A DNA stretch of 64,000 nucleotides, from positions 1-64,000 of the forward strand of contig JAKSDI010000299.1 in NCBI GenBank assembly GCA_022360175.1. The letters run 5' to 3'. Position numbers and translations under genes: made by a program. Under the pieces are notes generated by a model. It saw only the letters and a list, made by a program, of their open reading frames with translations. It was not told the origin of the DNA and did not search any database. The stretch is from Chitinophagales bacterium. GTDB taxonomy: Bacteria > Bacteroidota > Bacteroidia > Chitinophagales > Saprospiraceae. The first letter of the stretch is position 1. Every line of letters starts with the position of its first letter. Below, piece by piece: positions 27,491 to 36,130 of the stretch.

Positions 27491-28297
27491 ATGCTCTTTT
27501 TACTAAACCTGGAATGGAAGAAACTGTACAGGCTAACTGCATTTCGCCTTTTTACAGCCTTTTATCTTATATTATTGCCTGCCATTTTGATGACAGGCAA
27601 ACAAATTACAGAACTCCCTCCTCCCCTCTTAACTAATGAAGTCTTGTTTATCTTCCCAACCGTTTGGCAATATCTTGGATATGTTGGTGGCTGGTTGTGT
27701 TTCTTTTTCTTTGGTTTCCTTTCTATTATTATGGTGACCAATGAATACAGTAATAAAACGATGCGGCAGAATATTATTACAGGCCTTAGCCGTAAGCAAT
27801 ACTTCCTGAGCAAACTTTATTTTATTATTGCTGTCAGCCTTGCTGCTACCGCATGGTATGTCATTTGTTCTTTTACAATCGGGTATTTTAATACTGAAAC
27901 TATATACTGGCATAAAGTGTGGCAACATGCAGATTATATACCTCGTTACTTTTTGATGTGTATGGGGTATATGTCTTTTGGGTTGTTTTTAGGTTTTCTT
28001 CTCAAGCGTACGGGCATAGCAATGTTTCTCTATCTTGCATATATTATGTTTTTGGAATTAATATTGAGATGGGGCGTACATTTTCAGCTAATCAAAGATA
28101 GAAGTATGCACTTCTACCCTATGAATGCAATTGAAGACCTAACACCAATTCCTGTTACCGAAATTGCAGAAGAATTCATTTCTAATTATGGATTCAGTTT
28201 TTTCCTCAGTCCTATAGAGGCAGCGATTACAACTACTGTATATTCATGCATATTCATCTGGGCAGCCTTTCGGATCATTAGACGGTCAGATTTGTAA
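27491..28297 (+). CDS. ABC-2 type permease
   Basis: 268 residues with six likely membrane spans (for example LFTAFYLILLPAILM, YVGGWLCFFFFGFLSIIMV, FIIAVSLAATAWYVICSF, FLMCMGYMSFGLFLGFLL, AMFLYLAYIMFLELIL, AAITTTVYSCIFIWAAF). The NEYSNKTMRQNIITGLSRKQY cytoplasmic segment is typical of ABC-2 permeases. It pairs with the ATPase 4 bases upstream. Confidence 0.9.
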   Translation: MLFLLNLEWKKLYRLTAFRLFTAFYLILLPAILMTGKQITELPPPLLTNEVLFIFPTVWQYLGYVGGWLCFFFFGFLSIIMVTNEYSNKTMRQNIITGLSRKQYFLSKLYFIIAVSLAATAWYVICSFTIGYFNTETIYWHKVWQHADYIPRYFLMCMGYMSFGLFLGFLLKRTGIAMFLYLAYIMFLELILRWGVHFQLIKDRSMHFYPMNAIEDLTPIPVTEIAEEFISNYGFSFFLSPIEAAITTTVYSCIFIWAAFRIIRRSDL

Positions 28298-28465
28298 TTT
28301 TGTCGACAGATTGCCAACTCTTTTCAAAAAATTATTAATCGGAAGAACATAAATGTTCACTAAATTGTATTTGTATATGAGGCATTTAGCGAATTTTCGT
28401 TGCGAGAGTCACTTCATAGAATTGTAAAAATTTTAAGATTCTTTTAACGTTTGCTAACAATTTTG
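28298..28465. other. Gene-free spacer after the ABC permease
   Basis: About 170 bases of AT-rich sequence with no convincing open frame, repeat or hairpin of note. The permease has no obvious terminator here. Confidence 0.5.
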
Positions 28466-28473
28466 TAGTTTTG
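28466..28473 (+). promoter_or_regulatory. Candidate -7 element of an intergenic transcript
   Basis: TAGTTTTG fits TAnnTTTG and is followed about 120 bases later by a strong terminator with no open reading frame between. A TTTG at 28450-28453 is too close (12 bases) for a normal -33 element. Confidence 0.4.
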
Positions 28474-28479
28474 TCTCAG

Positions 28480-28628
28480 AAACAATTGAAATAATTGTGT
28501 GCAGGGTTTATTTTAACACTTCACGCTACATTATAAAGAGAGTTTATTTTTGAGGGATTTACCCTCATAATAACAGTCGGGTGATTTCTTACAAGAGCGG
28601 GGTTTTTATAACCTACGCTCTTTTTTTA
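28480..28628 (+). ncRNA. Candidate small RNA (about 150 nt)
   Basis: Starting about 7 bases after a TAnnTTTG box, the stretch has three hairpins in series. They are ACAATT/AATTGT (28482-28498), TGAGGG/CCCTCA (28551-28567) and a terminator AAGAGCG/CGCTCTT (28593-28622) with a run of T. No codon pattern is visible. It lies between the ABC permease and the SSS symporter, 210 bases upstream of the latter, so it is unlikely to be the symporter's own leader. It could also be the 3' end of a long ABC mRNA. Confidence 0.45.
28593..28628 (+). terminator. Rho-independent terminator
   Basis: AAGAGCG (28593-28599) and CGCTCTT (28616-28622), with an inner GGTT/AACC pairing, followed by a T-rich tract to 28628. 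It would end the candidate small RNA or read-through from the ABC genes. Confidence 0.75.
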
Positions 28629-28838
28629 TTCTACCGCTCCATCTATCTACTTAATTTCCTTCCGTATTTTTAGGATATTCCAAATCTTCTTTTAATGTTT
28701 ACTCTAACAAATGCAAAACTTATTCTTAGTGCTTTGTAAAGTGTGAAACGATGTTTTGATACTTGACGAAGTACTCCCCTCAACTCCACTTGAAAGCAGG
28801 TAATGTATGAAACTTAAAAACTAAACCGACAAATTGTT

Positions 28839-30599
28839 ATGGAACAATTTCAGTTGAGTAGCCTCGACATTATCATTATGGTGTCGTATGCAGTACTCAT
28901 TATTGGCTACGGCCTTTATCATGCTAAACGAAAAAATTCAGAAGATTACTTTTTAGCAGGCAGAGGGATGACCTGGCCCATTGTAGGAATCGCACTTTTC
29001 TCCGCTAATATCTCTAGTTCCACACTCATTGGGCTTGCTGGAGATGCTTACAAAACCAATATTCATGTATACAACTATGAATGGTTTGCAGTAGTAGTCC
29101 TCATTTTCTTCGCCATTTTCTTTCTCCCTTTTTATCTAAAATCTGGTGTATACACCATGCCCGAATTTCTGGAGCGGCGATACGACCGCCGATCGCGTTA
29201 TTATTTTTCTTTTATTACCATTATAGGTAATGTGATGGTGGATACTGCTGCAGGGCTGTATGTGGGAAGTATTGTTTTGAAATTGCTATTCCCCAGTCTT
29301 CCTTCCTGGCAAATCATCATCTTACTAGCGATTGCCGCTGCCGCTTATACTATCCCCGGAGGATTAAACTCTGTAATCCAGACCGAAGTGGTGCAAGCCA
29401 TTCTTTTAGTAATAGGCTCCATCCTACTCACCTATTTTGCTTTCCAGGAATTTGGTGGTGGCTGGGGAGATATGATGGCTGCCCTTACGGAAAAAATACA
29501 AAGTGGAAATGTAGCCAGTATAGAAGCCGCCAAAGCTGCTGGGCATTATGCACCGAGTAATGCTGAAGAAGCTTTTAGTATGGTACGCCCAGCCAATGAC
29601 GAGTTCATGCCATGGTATGGCTTACTGACTGGAGTTCCATTGCTTGGTTTTTACTTTTGGGCTAATAATCAGTTTATGGTACAACGGGTGTTAGGTGCCC
29701 GCGACCTTAATCATGGCCGCTGGGGAGCCCTTTTTGCAGGCTTATTGAAATTACCTGTCATCTTTATTATGGTAGTACCAGGTGTTCTAGCACTTTTAGT
29801 ATATTCAGAGCTTGATATTTCTGGGCTTAATTATATGACAGGAGCAGGTACACCTTGTAAGGACCTTTCTGAATGTGCCAACCTAACTTACCCAGTGTTA
29901 TTAATGCAATTACTGCCTTCGGGTATTTTAGGCTTGGTAGTAGCTGGTTTATTAGCAGCCATGATGTCATCTGTTTCAGCTACATTTAATTCAGCGTCTA
30001 CCCTCATCACCATGGATTTTGTGCGCAATATTCGTCCATCTATGACGAGCCAGCAGCTAGTACGTGCGGGGCAAATTGCAACCCTCGTACTCGTAGTATT
30101 AGCAGCAGCATGGGTACCTTATATTGAAAAGGTATCTGACTCTCTTTGGCAGTATCTCCAGTTGGTTATCAGCTATACGGCACCACCAGCTGTAGCTACC
30201 TTCATACTTGGGTTATTCTGGAAAAGAGCGAGTGCCACAGGTTCGATTGTCAGCCTATTATTTGGCTTTGTATTTGCCATTTTTATGCTTTCGCTAAAAA
30301 TATATGTAAATGGACTAGATGAAGGCGTAGAGGCTGCAGGATGGATACAGTCATTGACTGATATCCACTTCCTTACAATGGCTTTCATCATGTGGGTACT
30401 TTGCTTGATTATACATGTAATCGTGAGTTTGCGTACTCCTGCTCCTAGCCAGGAACAAGTACAGGATTTCACCTGGAGAAAAGAGCTTTTCCAGGAAGAA
30501 ACACAGGAACTCAAAGATCTGCCCTGGTATCAGAATTATCGCATTTTAGCTGTTATTTTATTGATTATAACTGCTATTGTGGTGGGGTATTTTTGGTAG
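28839..30599 (+). CDS. SSS family sodium/solute symporter
   Basis: 586 residues, about 14 membrane spans, in the SLC5-like sodium/solute symporter family. Segments typical of the sugar-transporter branch include YFLAGRGMTWPIVGIALFSANISSSTLIGLAG, YTMPEFLERRYDRRSR, TIPGGLNSVIQTEVVQ, FYFWANNQFMVQRVLGARD and AAMMSSVSATFNSASTLITMDF (the signature around TM9). It moves a small organic solute, probably a sugar, with sodium across the inner membrane. The exact substrate is unknown. Monocistronic, followed by a hairpin at 30623-30651. Confidence 0.93.
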   Translation: MEQFQLSSLDIIIMVSYAVLIIGYGLYHAKRKNSEDYFLAGRGMTWPIVGIALFSANISSSTLIGLAGDAYKTNIHVYNYEWFAVVVLIFFAIFFLPFYLKSGVYTMPEFLERRYDRRSRYYFSFITIIGNVMVDTAAGLYVGSIVLKLLFPSLPSWQIIILLAIAAAAYTIPGGLNSVIQTEVVQAILLVIGSILLTYFAFQEFGGGWGDMMAALTEKIQSGNVASIEAAKAAGHYAPSNAEEAFSMVRPANDEFMPWYGLLTGVPLLGFYFWANNQFMVQRVLGARDLNHGRWGALFAGLLKLPVIFIMVVPGVLALLVYSELDISGLNYMTGAGTPCKDLSECANLTYPVLLMQLLPSGILGLVVAGLLAAMMSSVSATFNSASTLITMDFVRNIRPSMTSQQLVRAGQIATLVLVVLAAAWVPYIEKVSDSLWQYLQLVISYTAPPAVATFILGLFWKRASATGSIVSLLFGFVFAIFMLSLKIYVNGLDEGVEAAGWIQSLTDIHFLTMAFIMWVLCLIIHVIVSLRTPAPSQEQVQDFTWRKELFQEETQELKDLPWYQNYRILAVILLIITAIVVGYFW

Positions 30600-30622
30600 G
30601 GCACTAAATATTAATCTTCAAT

Positions 30623-30651
30623 CCATACGTCAGCTCAAAGCTGATGTATGG
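30623..30651 (+). terminator. Hairpin after the symporter
   Basis: Arms 30623-30635 and 30639-30651 pair over 13 bp with one mismatch (CCATACGTCAGCT against AGCTGATGTATGG), loop CAA. It lies 23 bases past the symporter stop. Confidence 0.65.
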
Positions 30652-30730
30652 GTTCATTAATGATTAGGCTTTTTTGCCAAGCATATAACATCGCGGAAAC
30701 ATTTTTATCATAATAACAGATAAACAAAAG

Positions 30731-30764
30731 AAAGATGCCCTGTCTTACATAGCAGAGCACCTTT
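30731..30764 (-). terminator. Hairpin after the kelch protein gene
   Basis: Arms 30731-30742 and 30753-30764 form a 12-bp stem with two mismatches, 22 bases beyond the stop of the minus-strand kelch protein; T-rich sequence follows on the minus strand. Confidence 0.55.
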
Positions 30765-30786
30765 CAACACCATATCAAAGATTACC

Positions 30787-32016
30787 TTATTGAGCTATAA
30801 TTTTCTCCAAAAACAATCGATCTTCAATTTGTATTCGGAGCATATATAGCCCTTTAGGCAAATGAGCTATATTGAGCATATTGTTCCCCTTAGCAAGCCT
30901 ACCTATTTGTAAGGCTTCTCCATTTATATTCATCAGTCGGTAACTTCCTTTTGATGCGCTAAACACACGAAGATGATCTTTAGCAGGATTTGGAAAAACA
31001 TGAGGCCTTTCTATAATCTCCTCATTAGAGATTGATGAAACAGAGCAATCAGCCCATTCCCAAACTTCTCTTCCTGTATCCCCTATTCCAGTTGCCAGAA
31101 AAGCACGATTTCCTATCGTAAACGACTCTGCCAGCCAACCTGTACTTTCGAGTGAAAGTATCTCTTCCCAGGCATCAAGACCAACATCATAGCGAAAACA
31201 ATTTCCTTCAAGAGAAACACTGCCAACACTGATCCCTCCATAGCCATACAAACTACCATCATGTACAAATACCGTATTGTGCATCCTGCCTGTAGGATGA
31301 TCTGCCAAAGCTGTCCATTCATCTAGCACAGGGTCGTATTTATACCAGTCAGGAGCGATACCAAAGAAATCAGGAAATCCCAGCGTTTCACCCGTTCCAA
31401 GGTATGCCTTACCGTCAACTACTCCTCCCCGGGCTCCCTCACGTGGTGGTCCGGGAAATGGTGCAATCATGGTCCATTCGTTTTCTGAAGGTGAGTAGGA
31501 ATAAAAAGCCGTACTATCTACGGAGTCCCAACCTGTAACAGAACTTCCCAATCCCATATATCCCAGGCCAGCTATCGCAAAAGCAGTTGCATTAAAACGA
31601 CCGCCTCCAGGTATTTCTCCCTTTAGAATCCAGGCATTTGTATTAAAATCATACTCCCACAGTTCATTAATGAACTCTGCTCCCCACAATTCATTCGTCC
31701 AGCCTCCGCCAACATAGAGTTTATCTTCTATAACGAAAGCAAAAGCGCCAAAACAGGGTTCGCCTGGAAAACTGGTCAGATAAAACCAGGCATCTTCATT
31801 AGGCCGATATCCCCAGAAATCTGTAAAATATCCCAGGGCAGCGCCTGGTGGAGTTCTTCCTAGTCCAATGTACCCAATCCCATTATGGGTAAATGAAACC
31901 GCATGTTCTCTGCCCATACCTGCAAAATCAGCTCTTTGCTGCCAGCAATAATCGGGCTGTGCCCAACTTAGAGTACAGAACAGAATACTCAGAAATGTAA
32001 AAGTTACTTTTCTCAT
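30787..32016 (-). CDS. Secreted kelch-repeat protein with T9SS type A signal
   Basis: 409 residues, signal peptide about 1-19 (FCTLSWAQ). Residues 25-320 carry kelch repeats (GIGYIGLG, DKLYVGGGWTNELW, AIAGLGYMGLGSS, GVVDGKAYLGTGE, HDGSLYGYGG, IGNRAFLATGIGDTGREVWEW) that fold as a beta-propeller. The last 72 residues are a type A sorting domain (VFPNPAKDHLRVF, GLYMLRIQ, FLEKIIAQ), closely related to that of the 1184-residue protein downstream. The ligand is unknown. Such proteins are surface-bound and often bind carbohydrate. Confidence 0.88.
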   Translation of the reverse strand: MRKVTFTFLSILFCTLSWAQPDYCWQQRADFAGMGREHAVSFTHNGIGYIGLGRTPPGAALGYFTDFWGYRPNEDAWFYLTSFPGEPCFGAFAFVIEDKLYVGGGWTNELWGAEFINELWEYDFNTNAWILKGEIPGGGRFNATAFAIAGLGYMGLGSSVTGWDSVDSTAFYSYSPSENEWTMIAPFPGPPREGARGGVVDGKAYLGTGETLGFPDFFGIAPDWYKYDPVLDEWTALADHPTGRMHNTVFVHDGSLYGYGGISVGSVSLEGNCFRYDVGLDAWEEILSLESTGWLAESFTIGNRAFLATGIGDTGREVWEWADCSVSSISNEEIIERPHVFPNPAKDHLRVFSASKGSYRLMNINGEALQIGRLAKGNNMLNIAHLPKGLYMLRIQIEDRLFLEKIIAQ

Positions 32017-32149
32017 AGATATGGATTTAGAGTGTGAAACATTATGATTGGAAATTTCATTAATGCTTGTTAGAAATTGTTTAAATTTTTCTTATTAAGG
32101 CACTAAAAACCAGAATCTTAAATTATCTTTTTTAGCATCTTAATATCTA

Positions 32150-32258
32150 TTCCTCCCCCAGCTTTCAGCCGACCCCTCGAATCGTAAGACCCATCTGGGA
32201 GGGGTATAGCTCTGCTGTGCTCCCTTGGGGGAGCCGCCCACAGGGCTGAGGGGGATAC
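32150..32258. repeat. GC-rich palindromic element
   Basis: Ends CCTCCCCCAG...TTCAGCC and GGCTGAGGGGG are imperfectly inverted, enclosing two smaller hairpins (32172-32205 and 32220-32233). No coding potential. It resembles the small palindromic elements found between genes in many Bacteroidota, but no second copy was found in this window. Confidence 0.5.
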
Positions 32259-32422
32259 TCTATAAGTTTAAACAATTCAAGTTCTCAATCTAAATCACGA
32301 GAAAAACACAAGATTGGTTGGGTCGGAAAGTATTCTATATCAAACAAATACCCGTATAGTAGGCTTAACTACAATGTTTTTTTGATATACTACTCCGTAA
32401 AACAAGGTATTCATAAGAAAAA

Positions 32423-32463
32423 ATTATCCCTTTGCTCTAAAATGAACCGAGCAAAGGGATAAT
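32423..32463 (-). terminator. Strong terminator of the choice-of-anchor L protein gene
   Basis: ATTATCCCTTTGCTC (32423-32437) pairs perfectly over 15 bp with GAGCAAAGGGATAAT (32449-32463), loop 11 bases. The minus-strand T tract follows. It lies 33 bases past the gene's stop. Confidence 0.85.
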
Positions 32464-32496
32464 ATAATTTTTCTATATATCCAGGTACGACCTATC

Positions 32497-35400
32497 CTAT
32501 TGAACGATAATTTTCTCCAGGAATAATTGATCTTCAATTTGCACTTGTAGTATATAAAGTCCTGCGGATAAACGGGATAAATTAAGGTTATTGTTGCCTC
32601 CAGTTATTCTTCCTAGTTGCAGCACCTTTCCATTTGTATCCATCAATTGATAATTGCCTTCTTGTGGACTGAATACATGCAGGCGATCCTTGACTGGATT
32701 TGGGAAAATACGCAATTCAGTTCCCACTAAATTCGTATTCGATGATACTACATCAGAGGTAAGGTTATAGTTGTTTGGTAGATTATACACATCACCATCT
32801 GATTGAAGGAGTTGTAGTTGTTCTACCACTAACGTTCCACATGTCCCATCAAAACATTTCAGTTGCAGTTGTCCAATCTGCCCATGGTTGGTAATACCTT
32901 CCTGGTCATTTCGAACCAATGAAACATGAGCGATGCCATTCTCCATATCTACTTTTTCAAGCAATAGAAGGTCTTCTCCTATAGTCCCCAAGAAACTTTC
33001 TTCCGGAACAAACTGAATTTTTGCTACCCATGCAGGATCAAACTTTACTACGAAGCTAAGCCCATAAGCATCGGCTACTAATGATTGGGATGTACCCAAT
33101 TTCAGATCATAGATCATCCATTCATCATTTGTTTGAAGCATGCTTTCAAATGCTATGTTCTTTTCAGGGAATTGGTAGGATGATGGTAGCAGGTGAGTCA
33201 AACCCCAGTTAGCATAAATAGGGCCTACGTCATCAGTATTAATTTGTCCATTACCATTACAATCAGCATACTTGAGGTTTATTTCTGTGATAAATGTAAA
33301 GGTTCCATTCCAGTCAATGGCAGGTTGAGCGATCCATTCAAAACTGGCATTAGGGCGCACGGGGCCATTATTTCCATAAGCCAGGCCAATTGCCCAATGA
33401 TCTATCTGGTTGACAATGCCATCATTATTCACATCTCCTGGCCAAACACCACTACAATTTCCGATTGTATCTTGAAGATAAATGTGTACCTGCGCAGTAT
33501 CACAACCTGTAGAATTACAAATTGCATAAGTCAGAATATCTGTTTGTAAGCAAGCATTGAGCTGTGGAGTGTATAATACAGAGCCATCTGTATTCAATGT
33601 AGCAGTACCATAAATCGGAAGGTCTACTAAATACTGAGTATCAATAACTGTCTCGCTGATCCAATCATTTGCCAATACATCTATTGTGATTGGGTCTTCA
33701 TAAAAAGTAGTATCGTAATCATCTACAGCAGCCATCAGATTTTCAAATACACTGATAATGAGGTAAGTCGTATCACAAATACCAAATTCATCACAAGCCA
33801 CCAGACAAGCTGTATCGACACTTTCGTAAATACCCGTATAATCCAAACAGGCATCTACTGCATCCAAACTAAAATCGGTGCCGCTTACAGCCTGAGGACA
33901 AGCATTGCTGAAAGATGTTACAATTTGGAAAATATCTGTTTCCACACAAAGACTTTCCAGTTGACCAATGGCAATAGAATCAGTTAGAGTTGAGCTAAGT
34001 GGCTGAACGATTAAGCGCAAATTGATAATACTATCACAACCATTAACACCAGTATATTCAATAGGATAAAAGCCAGATGCTTCAAATACTTCAGAACCTA
34101 CAGAATAAGTCGTTCCTTCCAGGATTGTAACATTCAAATCCGTTACTGAAATAGGTAATAAATCAACTGATACTTCAAGGATAGAGTCACATCCATTGGC
34201 TGCTCCTCCTTCAAATACCTCTATACCTTCGCGATTTTCCTTGTCATAAACTGTTCCATTTACAACAATTGCCTCATTTTCACACAACTCTACCCTCAAT
34301 TCATCCATAGAGGTTTCTGCAAATTCCAGGTTTACTCTTAGTACAGAATCACACCCATTGACAGCGGCTCCACTTAGCACTTCAAGCCCTGCAGGATTAT
34401 TGCGATCATATTGGGTGCCATTGATAATTACAAAATCATTGATACATATTACTGGATCATAAAGATCAAACACTTCTGGAACCACCTGGATATGGACAAT
34501 AGAATCACATCCAGCAACACTAGCACCTTCCAGGACCTCTGTCCCTTGCATATTAAAGAAATCATAAACTGTGCCATTGATTTCTATCCCATCTTCATTG
34601 GTACAAAGTTCCAGTGTTATATCTGCTTCAGGATCGCTTACTTCCAGGAAGTATACCGCAGTACAGGTGCCCAATTCATTGGTATACTCCAATGTAATTA
34701 ATTGGGGGTCAGAAGTTGGCATTACTTCTGTTGTTGTTGTTGTATCACCAGTACCCCACAGAAAGTCAAAATTTTCCAATATTTCATCTATGCCTGTAGC
34801 CACTAAAGTTATAGGCTCTACAGAACATACAGTGCTACCTATAGGCTCAATTATGAGAGGATCTGCGATAGGCAAAATAAAAGTTTTTTGTAAGCAAGTA
34901 CTGCCTTCTACCTGGATTACGATTGTTTCAATACCTTCAGCAATACCTTCATTTAATACAGGTAAGAAAAGAGGCCAATTAGCAATGCTATCATTGATAA
35001 CACCAAATGGGTTTAAGCCAAAGTAATCTTCTCCACCTGTTGCTGTCCCTGAAACGGTATAAGTAAGGGGATATTCGTAGGAAGGAAAGAACTCAAGGTT
35101 CAGGTTAATCCCTGGAGGAGCGCAACCTTCGAGAATAATAGGTAAGGTATCTACCGCTACTATATTCGTATCTGCTGTAGGAGAGCAAAAACTTTCTGCT
35201 TCAAAGAAAAGGGCAGAATCATAAAATGCATCACCAAAATCTGCAATAGCCAATTCCATAGTGTATTCCTGACATGGAATTACGGATGCTTCTGCCACAA
35301 AGATATCAGTGTATCCATCTTGTACCGGGTAATTAAAAGGAGGAGTATAGTTGAAAAATTCAGCAAAATCTAATGAACCATTATTGGCTTCGGTACAATA

Positions 35401-36051
35401 GGAAGCATCTACAGAAGCATGAAATCCTGGCATACCACCATTTACACTATTAATTGAAACCGGGAAATCAGTGCCAGGTACTTTTGCTAAATTACGAGAT
35501 ACAATTTCTCCGTTGGCATCGGGGCCTTCCAGGAAAAACCCAAAGGCATCATTATAGTCACTACACACAAACAGAGGATATTCATCTGATGCAAAAACAT
35601 ATCTAAAGCGGATACTATCTCCCAATGGCCTAAAGCGAATAGTATAAACAGCTATATCACTCATCTCAAAACTATTGGCCAAGCCTACTAATTTGGGATA
35701 ATAATTTAAAGGACTATTATTGCTGATAGAAGCAATTACATTAGATGGCTGATCTACTCCTACCGTAAAGTTTTCGCTAGAAGCGGCACCAGTCGTCATC
35801 ACAAAACCCTCTTCAATTCCAAAGTAGGCCTCGCCCCCTGAGAAACTTCCTACTGCCATAGGATCACCCTGGTATTCAATTTCCAATACTTCAATACCTG
35901 GCCCTAAACAGATGTCCTCTATTAATTGAATAGGTGTCAATCCAGGAGAATCAGCACCAGTAACATCAAAATCAAATTGAGCCTGTGCAATATTTGTATA
36001 CAGACTACTTAAAAAACATAAAAAGGTAAAAAGTCTAATTGACATATCCAC
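32497..36051 (-). CDS. Secreted choice-of-anchor L protein with GCDS repeats, dockerin-like segment and T9SS type A signal
   Basis: 1184 residues, signal peptide about 1-24 (IAQAQ). A choice-of-anchor L domain (about 37-290; LTPIQLIEDICLG, GIEEGFVMTTG, FRYVFASDEYP) is followed by beta domains. Between about 495 and 690 there are three to four repeats of about 45 residues, each with an NGT.YD...G.EVL.GA...GCDSI pattern. A bacterial Ig-like domain (DDYDTTFYEDPITIDVLANDW) and a calcium-dockerin-like segment (GDVNNDGIVNQIDHWAIG) come before the type A sorting domain (IFPNPVKDRLHVF, GLYILQVQ, FLEKIIVQ). Likely surface adhesin or scaffold. Transcribed separately from the kelch protein 480 bases downstream. 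Confidence 0.9.
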   Translation of the reverse strand: MDMSIRLFTFLCFLSSLYTNIAQAQFDFDVTGADSPGLTPIQLIEDICLGPGIEVLEIEYQGDPMAVGSFSGGEAYFGIEEGFVMTTGAASSENFTVGVDQPSNVIASISNNSPLNYYPKLVGLANSFEMSDIAVYTIRFRPLGDSIRFRYVFASDEYPLFVCSDYNDAFGFFLEGPDANGEIVSRNLAKVPGTDFPVSINSVNGGMPGFHASVDASYCTEANNGSLDFAEFFNYTPPFNYPVQDGYTDIFVAEASVIPCQEYTMELAIADFGDAFYDSALFFEAESFCSPTADTNIVAVDTLPIILEGCAPPGINLNLEFFPSYEYPLTYTVSGTATGGEDYFGLNPFGVINDSIANWPLFLPVLNEGIAEGIETIVIQVEGSTCLQKTFILPIADPLIIEPIGSTVCSVEPITLVATGIDEILENFDFLWGTGDTTTTTEVMPTSDPQLITLEYTNELGTCTAVYFLEVSDPEADITLELCTNEDGIEINGTVYDFFNMQGTEVLEGASVAGCDSIVHIQVVPEVFDLYDPVICINDFVIINGTQYDRNNPAGLEVLSGAAVNGCDSVLRVNLEFAETSMDELRVELCENEAIVVNGTVYDKENREGIEVFEGGAANGCDSILEVSVDLLPISVTDLNVTILEGTTYSVGSEVFEASGFYPIEYTGVNGCDSIINLRLIVQPLSSTLTDSIAIGQLESLCVETDIFQIVTSFSNACPQAVSGTDFSLDAVDACLDYTGIYESVDTACLVACDEFGICDTTYLIISVFENLMAAVDDYDTTFYEDPITIDVLANDWISETVIDTQYLVDLPIYGTATLNTDGSVLYTPQLNACLQTDILTYAICNSTGCDTAQVHIYLQDTIGNCSGVWPGDVNNDGIVNQIDHWAIGLAYGNNGPVRPNASFEWIAQPAIDWNGTFTFITEINLKYADCNGNGQINTDDVGPIYANWGLTHLLPSSYQFPEKNIAFESMLQTNDEWMIYDLKLGTSQSLVADAYGLSFVVKFDPAWVAKIQFVPEESFLGTIGEDLLLLEKVDMENGIAHVSLVRNDQEGITNHGQIGQLQLKCFDGTCGTLVVEQLQLLQSDGDVYNLPNNYNLTSDVVSSNTNLVGTELRIFPNPVKDRLHVFSPQEGNYQLMDTNGKVLQLGRITGGNNNLNLSRLSAGLYILQVQIEDQLFLEKIIVQ

Positions 36052-36130
36052 TTTTGTTTAATGGTTTAAAAACAGTGGGTGTCTTATTATTCAGTGTCCA
36101 GCTTGTTATCTTTGATACACTGAATACAGA

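Larger units (their letters stand above)
32017..32496. other. 480-base gene-free gap with a GC-rich palindromic element
   Basis: No gene seen. A GC-rich block at about 32150-32258 stands out in AT-rich DNA; it holds a 7-bp stem ACCCCTC/GAGGGGT (32172-32178, 32199-32205) and a CTCCC/GGGAG hairpin (32220-32233), with imperfectly inverted ends. The downstream edge has the terminator at 32423-32463. Confidence 0.55.

Noticed and set aside
34411..35026. Long plus-strand frames opposite the choice-of-anchor L gene
   Set aside because: They mirror the codon pattern of the opposite-strand gene and have no domain features.
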